From contig NC_084838.1 of assembly GCF_033115175.1 (NCBI RefSeq), positions 40,403,468 through 40,467,467 on the forward strand: 64,000 nucleotides of DNA, written 5' to 3'. The DNA is from Lepus europaeus. Lineage: Eukaryota; Chordata; Mammalia; Lagomorpha; Leporidae. The notes below the pieces were generated by a model. The model ran no database searches. It was not told the origin of the DNA and saw only the letters and a list, made by a program, of their open reading frames with translations. The position numbers were made by a program, and so were the translations under genes. Shown here piece by piece: positions 36,301-45,300 of this stretch (position 1 is the first letter of the stretch; each line of letters opens with the position of its first letter).

Positions 36301-39300
36301 TACACTTTTGATAAAAAAGTAAGAATAAAAATTAGACATCAGTATAAAATTATACATAAATATAAAAGCAAAAATTCTAAGTGAATATTATTAGCAAACT
36401 GTACCCAGAAGTGTCTAAAAAGTAATCCATGATGGTTAAGTTGTATTTATTCCATAAATGCAAGGCTGGTGGGGCCGGCGCTGTGGCTCACTTGGTTAAT
36501 CCTCTGCCTGCGGCGCTGGCATCCCATATGGGCACCGGGTTCTAGTCCCGATTACTCCTCTTCCAGTCCAGCTCTCTGCTGTGGCCCGGGAGGGCAGTGG
36601 AGGATGGCCCAAGTCCTTTGGCCCCTGCACCGGCATGGGAGACCAGGAGGAAGCACCTGGCTCCTGGCTTCGGATCAGCGCAGCTCCAGCCATAGCGGCC
36701 ATTTGGGGAGTGAATCAATGGAGGGAGACCTTTCTCTCTGTCTCTCTCACTGTCTAAAACTCTACCTATCAAATAAAAAAAAGGGGGGGGCTGTTTTAAC
36801 ATTGGAAAAATGTCATTCATCATGTTTTTTTTGTTTGGTTTTTGTTTTTTACAGGCAGAGTGGATAGTGAGAGAGAGAGAGAGACAGAGAGAAAGGTCTT
36901 CCTTTGCCGTTGGTTCACCCTCCAATGGCTGCTGCAGCCAGCACATCTCGCTGATCCGATGGCAGGAGCCAGGTGCCTCCCCTGGTCTCCCATGCGGGTG
37001 CAGGGCCCAAGCACTTGGGCCATCCTCCACTGCCTTCCTGGGCCACAGCAGAGAGCTGGCCTGGAAGAGGGGCAACAGGGACAAAATCTGGCACCCCGAC
37101 CGGGACTAGAACCCAGGGTGCCAGCGCCGCAGGCGGAGGATTAGCCTATTGAGCCGCGGTGCCAGCTTAACATCATGTTAACATATTTAAGGAGAAAACC
37201 ACAAGATCATTTCAATTATTCAGAAATAAATAGGCATGAGAAACATTTTTGGGGGGTGATAGTACTTATAAAATAGGATTGTAGGGGTAGTTGAACAATT
37301 CTATAAATTTACTAAGAATCCTTGAATTGTACTCAACAGCAGATTGCATGGCATGTAAATTATACTTCAAAAAGATATTTGAAAAAAGATATAGAAATGG
37401 AAGTTGCTAAAAATCAATACCCATTCATCATTTAAAACAAAAACAGAAAACGGAAATAGAAGGAAACTTCCCTAATCTGATAAAGATGTATACCAAAAGT
37501 ATAAAACCAAGATCATTCTGATTGGTTATATGTTAAAAGCAATCATTTTTAAAACTGGTATCAAGGCAAGGATGTTCACTATCATTGCTTCTATTCAACA
37601 TTGTACTGGAGGGCCTAGCCAGGACATCAAGGAAAGAAAAAATAAAAAGATATAAGGATGGGAAAGGAAGAAACAGATATTGTGGCCATCTGGGGAGTTA
37701 CCACTGGATGGAAGCTCTCTCTTCCTTCTCTCTCTGTAGCTCTGACTTTCAAATATATAAAATAACTCTTTTGAAAAAAAGAAGAGGGGCCAGCATTGTG
37801 GCATACTGGGTTAAGCCACTGTCTGCGACACCAGCATCCCATAGGGGTGTCAGTTTGAGTCCGGCTAGCTGCACTTCTGATCCAGCTCCCTACTAATGCG
37901 TCTGGAAAAGCAGTGGAGAATGGGCCAAGTGCTTGGGCCTTGGCACTCCTGTAGAAGACCTGGAAGAAGTTCCTGGCTCCCGGCTTTGGCCTGGCCCAAT
38001 CCTGGCCATTGTGGCCATTTGGGGAATGAACCAGCAAATGGAAGATCTCTCCCTCTCCCTCTCTCTCTCTCTCTCCCGCCCCCACCCCAACCCTGTGTCT
38101 CCCCCGACCTCTCTGTGTGACTTTGGCTTCCAAGTAAATAAAAATAATTAAAAAAAAAAAAAATCTGGGGCCAGCGCTGTGGCTCATTTTGTTAATCCTC
38201 CGCCTGTGGTGCCAGCATCCCATATGGGCGCCGGGTTCTAGTCCCGATTACTCCTCTTCCAGTCCAGCTCTCTGCTGTGGTCCGGGAGGGCAGTGGAGGA
38301 TGGCCCAAGTGCTTGGGCCCTGCACCCGCATGGGAGACCAGGAGGAAGCACCTGGCTCCTGGCTTCGGATCAGCGGCCATTGGAGGGTGAACCAACGGAA
38401 AAAGGAAGACCTTTCTCTCTCTGTCTCTCTCACTGTCCACTCTGCCTTATCAAAAAAAAAATACATATCTATATATTTTATTTATTTACTTATTCATTTG
38501 ATAGGAAGAGTGACAGAGGGAGAAAGGAAGAGACAGAGAGGGAGATCTCCCATCTGCTGGCTCACTCCCCAGTGGCTGCAACAGCAGAGACCTGGCTGGG
38601 CCAAAGCCACGACCCAAGAACTCCATCAAGGCAGAAGCCCAAGCACTTGCATCCTCTTCTGTTGCTTTCCCAAGTGCATAAGCAGGGAGCTGGATCAGAA
38701 GTGGAGCAGCTGGGAATCAAACCGGTGCTCCAATATGGAACTTCAGTATCGCCAGTGCTGCAAGCAGCAGCTTAACCTGCTGCACCATAATGCTGACCCC
38801 TTAGAAAGCATAATTTTTAAAATATACATCATTCGGCTGGCACAGCAGCTCAATGGGCTAATCCTCTGCCTGCGGTGCCAGCACACCGGGTTCTAGTCCC
38901 GGTCGGGGCGCCAGATTTTGTCCTGGTTGCCCGTCTTCCAGGCCAGCTCTCTGCTGTGGCCCGGGAGTGCAGTGGAGGATGGCCCAAATGCTTGGGCCCT
39001 GCACTTGCATGGGAGACCAGGAGAAGCACCTGGCTCCTGGCTTCGGATCGGTGCGGTGCACCGGCCGCAGCGCGCCAGCTGCAGCAGCCATTGGAGGGTG
39101 AACCAACGGTAAAGGAAGACCTTTCTCTCTCTCTCTCTCTCTCACTGTCCACTCTGCTTGTCAAAAAAAAAAAAATATATATATATATATTCAAGCAACA
39201 AAATATATATATATATTCAATATATATATATTCAAACAACAAAAAAAGTTAAATGGAAATAAGTTAACAATGTGTGTAAAAAATGTAGATAGTATGAAAT

Positions 39301-42300
39301 TGTACTGAATACTTTCTAAAAGACTAATATAAAATTGAGAGAGATAATATGCTCACAAATATGAAAAGCTGCTATCATAAAGATTTAATGCAATTCTGCT
39401 TAAATTCCCAATAGGATTTTTAAAAGGAATTTACCAAGCTGCTTCTAAAATCAATAGAGAAGAGCAAAGCCCAAAAAAATAGATAAAGCACATCTAAAGA
39501 AGAGGACTTGTTCAATCAGATATTAATATTTATTACAAAGCTATAGAAATAGACAAATTGTCTAATAGACTAGAATATATCAGAAATAGACCCACACAAT
39601 CAATATACAACAGACATTGCTGAAAATAAAGCTATGGGGAAAAAAGATATATCAGATTTGCAGTAGCATCACAAATCTGAGGAAAGACAGACTACTCAAT
39701 GAGACAATTGGCTACCCCTATGCATAAAAATAAAATTGATTCCTAACTCATATCAAACCCAAGAAGCAACTCTTGACTAATTAAATATGGAAAGCAATAC
39801 TGTATAGCTTTTAGAAGCAAAAGCCAATGGAAACTATGTATGGATTTCTCGAACATGTCACAAAAAAAGCACTAACCATGAAAGAAGAGTTTAACACATT
39901 ATATTAAAATTAAGAATTTATTTTTATTCATTCATTTATTATTTATTCAAGAGAGAGAGAAATATCTTTCATGCATTCACTGGTTCACTCCTCAAATTCC
40001 CACAGCATCCAGGGCTGGGCCAGGCTGAAGTCAGGAGCCAGGAACTCCATCAGGTCTCCCACATGGGTGGCAGGGACCCAAGTACTTGAGCCATCACCTG
40101 CTGCCTCCAAGGGAGGCACAGTAGCAGGAAGCTGGATTCTAAAGCAGAACCAGGACTCAAACCAAGGCACTTTGATATGGGATGCTGATGTCCTAAGTGT
40201 GTTTTAACCACAACACCAAACATCCACCCCAAATTAAGAACTTCTGTTCTGTTTATCAAAGATACCATAAAGGAAATTAGAGGTAAAAATCTCCAGGTGG
40301 ACATTTTGGCACAGCTGATTAAAACCACACTTGGGACACCTGCAGCCCATATCGACTCCTGCCTCCACCTCTGATCCAGCTGCCTGCTAATACACCTGGG
40401 AGGCAACAGACGCTGGCCCAAGTACTTGGTTCCCTTACTCATGTGAGAGACCAGGATGGAGCTCCTGGCTCCCAGCTTCCGCCTGGTCCAGTTCTGGCTA
40501 TTTCAGGCACTTGCAGAGTGAACCAGCAGATGAAAGACTTTTCTCTCTGCTCTCTCTGTCTCTCTCTGTCTCTCTCTGTCTCTGTGTGTGTGTATGTGTG
40601 TGTGTATCCTCCCTCTCTCTGTCACTCTGCCTTTTAAATCTTTTTTTTTTTTTAAAAAAAGCACAAACTGAAAGATTTGCAACATGTAGTACTTCTCACT
40701 AAGGATTAGTGTATAGAATAAAGAACTATAATTCTCTGAATTAACATCAAACACACACGTTTTGGCTCCCTCCTGAAACTATACTACGTGGATATTTAGG
40801 ACATAAACTGGTGATAAGAAGGGAGGGTCAATGGCAACAAACTTTCGAAAACTGGAAGCATGACAAGTAGGTAGTAACCCACAACAGATCTGAAAGCTGA
40901 ATCCAAAGCCAGCAGTAGAAACGCAATACATAATTCAACTTAAAACTGTACAAGTTCCAAAGTGCTCAGCCGCGGGTAATCCTAGTCTTCTCTGGAACTG
41001 AAAACAGGACAGCACCAAGGCTAAAATAAGAATTATTTGAAAGCTTATTTAATAAGCCATAAAACCCACGAATCTCCCTTCTAGTCCATGCCAGAGGGTG
41101 ACCGCCTACATCAGTCTCTGCAAGTCAGAAGGCTTAGTTTTTGGCAAGGACCTTGGGAGCAGGGATACGAGCCGAAGGCAGGATGCCATACTGAAAACAA
41201 GCCTCCACACACTGGAGAGCAGAGCCCCCTGCACACCTCTGGGGCACTAGTCTCAGACCACTGGCCACAGTCTCAGACCTCAGGCCAAAGACTGGAAGTC
41301 TCTTCTGTGGAATCTCATCAGCCCAAGAGGAAAGACCTGCAGATCCTGATGTCACAGCTTGAGAGGAAAAAGCAAAATCGTCCAAGCAGATCATCCTACA
41401 GTGACACTTGGGTTGGCAAAGCCCATCTGCAGCTCAAAGCCTCCAATATGCTTTGTCAGTGTCCAGCCCATGAGCTGACGACGATTGCAGCCATCTGAGG
41501 AAAGCCTCTAACCAAAAATCTATGAGTTCTAAAAGGCTGCTCTTGCATTTGTGTGTATGTGGCTCTGAGTGTTTCGTGTGTGAGTAGGTTATGCTTGAGA
41601 GTGTATAGATGGATGTATACCTGTACGTGTTTAATGAGTGTATCTGGATGCACTGTGTGTGTGTGTGTGTGTGTGTGGCAGCAGCTCAGGGAAGTGCTGA
41701 GTCATGGGACCTCTGCACCTACATCTCACATATTCTGCCCACCAAACGACCACAGCTGGGCGCAGACGATCCCAGAAGCCCCCGAGCTGAGCGATTTCAG
41801 GGTGGTTGGAGCACTGAGAGCACCAAGGGCTCGACCCTGGCCCAAAGAAGCTTCTGCTATTAAAATCACAGGGGCAAGTGCTGGTGGCAGCGTCACCGTC
41901 CCAGCACCTCACTGCCCTTTATGAGGGAACCCTTTCTGGTGTCTGACTTTGCGGATGTCCCTCATTCCTATGGCCCAGCTGTCTTTTCAGAAACTTAAAA
42001 CTGTAGGCTTACAACTGCCCTCAGTTGAGGACAAGAGGATTCCAAAGGGTAGAGACTTGATCTGGGCCTCCACAGATGTGGCCAAACAAGGAGTTGAAAG
42101 GATTAGATGAGGGAAACCCCCAGAAGAGAAAGGGCCCAGGGCCCGGACCAAGAACAGAGAAAAGGTCAAGGTAGGATGAGGAGCAGGGTAACGCAAAAGT
42201 CAGGATCAAGGGTAACATTGATGCCAGGGTCAGAGCCACGGTGGAATCAGGAACGGATCGGAGTCCAGGGAATTCAGTATTACAGTGGGTGCACCTCCTT

Positions 42301-45300
42301 CCAGATCCTTCAAGGTGCCAAACTCCCAGACAGCCCTCCCTGTCTAAGACCCCTCCAAGAGGCTGCAGATTGTGCCAGGGCCCTGTGGTTCTGTTGGCAT
42401 AGATCTAAACCCTGCTCCCAGGCAGCACACAGTCCCGAAGGAAGAAGACAGAGACAGTCAGCCTTGACCTTCAAGAAAAGACAGAAATGAGACATTCAGA
42501 AAACCACTCTGAGGACACGAGCCTGGCTACAACCCCTAGTCTTGGATGGAAAGAAAAAAGGAAGAGAGAGAGAGGAGGAGGGAGAGATAGAGAGAGAGAA
42601 GAAGGGAGGAAGGGAGGGATTCACACACAGGTACTATGCAGAGTGACAAAGACTGGCATGAGAATCCCTTTTGCATGGGGAAGGGGGTTCAGAGACCCAC
42701 CTGGGATGATCTTATCTGGTCTGGGTCCAGCAAGGCTCCAGGTCTCTATGCGTCTACCCACTTCTCTCCCCCCTCCTTGCCCAGGGTTTGACTCAAACCA
42801 TGGAGCGCCACGTGGATCCTGAAGCCCTGCAGAAGATGGTCAAATGTAATAACCAGGACTACAGCTATAAGAGTTCCATATCGGGACACCCCTATTTGCC
42901 TGAGAAGTACTGGCTTTCTCAATACGAAGGTAGGGCCTCAACCCTCACCCAGCTCTGACCCCAGCAGCAACCCCAAGAATGAGCATGAACCTGAACCTAA
43001 CTTTGAGCACAATGTCCATCCTGATCCTACACCAACTCCTAACTCCACCAGGGACCTACGCTTCTCCTAACCACGTCCCCCGCCACTCCAACCTGACCAC
43101 CAACCGCCTGACCTGACCCTTTGGCTCTTTGTGCGGGAACTCCTTGTGGGTGAAAAAAGAAGTGGAAGAGACCTGAATCTCATCCATAGAGAGGTGGAGA
43201 GAATATTAACTTCCTTCAAACAAATCTCTCCAGATGTTATTTTTCCTGCACCTCTCCATCCCACCAAACTTCTTTCCCTCAATCTATAACCTTCTCTAAC
43301 GTCTTCATGCCTCAAAATCCCCTTTGCTCCTCTCTTTCACAGCCAAGATTCTCCAAAGTGTAGTCTATACTGTCTCTTCTTTTCCTGCCCTTCTTACACT
43401 CCATGAGAAATTAGCTCATTCGGTTAGGTTTTTGAGCTGTCCCCCTGTGCATTCCAAAAGAGCAGAGTCTTGGCTTATTCAAGATGCATTCCCTCCATCT
43501 AAAATAGCTGAAAGTTTCACAAATATTTGTTGAGTGAATTGATAATTGCCAACTGAAGTTGGGAGTCTGCATCTCCTACACTCAAAGCCTTGAAGTGACC
43601 TTGTGTGGTTTCAATCCCCCAAGCCTTGGGGCTCTTCCGTCTTTACCCGAGGAGACCCACCTTATGCATTTCACTCTGCTCCCCTTCTCTACTTCTGGAA
43701 ACTACTTCCTCCCTCAGCTTCTCTGATGTCTCACTTTCCTGGGTCTTGTGCACCCACCGTGGAAAACTGGCTTCCTCTGGATGCCATCCTGAGCCCTCTT
43801 CTCCCCTTGCTCCTCTCCCAAGGCCATTTTATCTCACCTACTCGTGGCTTCAGTCACTGGTGGCTCCAAGTCTTCATTTCCAGACCTGACCTGGCACCAG
43901 AATTCCACTCTTCCATCTGATCATGGCCATTTTTACCTGGATGTCCCCAGACATCTCAAACTTACTATATCCAACCCACCAAATCCCAAGAGTCCCCCTC
44001 CTCCCCTCACACACCTGCTCTCCCTCTAGGATTTCCTTCCTTCTGTCTCTCACGTGTTCTTTCAGACTTTGGGAGAGTAGATGGTGCAAAGCCTTGTGGG
44101 ACAGGACTCAGTGACTGTGCAGGTTTGAAGCAGGGAAGTGTCTTGGACAGTGTCGCTTCATTTGTGAAAAACGAAAATTTTCATGGCTTCTGTGTTGAGG
44201 TTGTATTATAGGATTTCAACGAGGCAAAGAGACTGGTATGCTAGTCATGATAGTTTTTTTGTGTGCCAGACACCATTCTAGATGTTTCTCATATGAGACC
44301 CATTTAAACCTCCTAACAGCTCTATTATCCCCATTTTAACGTTGCACATAATTAACTTGGTCAAGCTCAGACACAGCTGATAATTTACAGAACTGAAGTT
44401 TGAACCCAGGCAGTCTATTTTCGGAGCCTCTATTAACAATGACATTATACTATCCCCTGGTTAAGGCACTGATATGGGACACTGGTAGAGGGGTTAGAGT
44501 GAAATGGTTCTAAGGAGGCAGAACAGGCAAACTGTGGAGCTTGGATGTGGAAGATGATCAACAGAGGGTAGTGCCAGGATGACAACTGACCAGTGCAAGG
44601 GATGCCACTCAGAAGCTTGCCTTAGGTGGGACACGGGCTGTACTCCAGTGTCAAAGACAAGTGTGGGGTCATACTGGGCTTAGGGATTGCCCTGAGGGAG
44701 GCCAAGGACGTCAGCTTTGTGCCAGGGGTCAGAGGAGAAGCACCTGGGGGTCCCAGATCCAGAGTAACACTCACTGAGTATCTGACATCTCCATCCCTGT
44801 GATTAAGCAGATAAGTGCAGCCCATGCTACCTGAGCAGTGACCGTTACAACACGTGGAGGACAGCACGGTACAACAGTCCCTACTGGAACAAGTACACCA
44901 CCTGCCTCCCCCGACTGCCTAAGGTATCTACTGTGTTCCACACGCATGCACACACACACGCCACTGGAACAAGTACACCACCTGCCTCCCCCGACTGCCT
45001 AAGGTATCTACTGTGTTACACACACACACACACACACACCCCACTCCTCCCAAACCACAGCCGCTGCTGTTGGACCATTAGTCCCTCCTTCCTTTCCCAT
45101 CAACATGGGTCTTGGCCCCATCTGTGAAACTAGGGTTTGTATTTTCTAGCTGAAAAGGGAGCCCAGGACTGCGGCTTTGCTGGGTCTCTGGGTCTCAACA
45201 TTTGACCAGACCTGTGGGGATCTTTCTGAAACGTGCCAACCAGCCCCTCCCCATGTGGTCTTGGCCCCTGTGACCCTCAGTCTGCCTGCTGTAGCTGGCC

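Larger units (their letters stand above)
30368..42784 (+). other. SPMIP6: SPMIP6 intron 1 (12.4 kb, repeat-packed)
   Basis: Contains about 17 SINEs, a disrupted old LINE-1 in the + direction (~33.5-40.9 kb), an unidentified antisense coding-like block (34.26-34.74 kb) and an unexplained 136-codon ORF (41.09-41.50 kb). 30440-30960 and 41900-42540 show nothing assignable. Confidence 0.85.
42930..44807 (+). other. SPMIP6: SPMIP6 intron 2
   Basis: 1.9 kb without lagomorph SINEs. Holds L2 pieces (43270-43540, 43660-44010) and a minus-strand MIR (44255-44455). Confidence 0.85.

Noticed and set aside
36480-36560. tRNA-like A and B boxes inside SINEs
   Set aside because: They are the internal promoter of tRNA-derived SINEs; no cloverleaf or anticodon arm is preserved.
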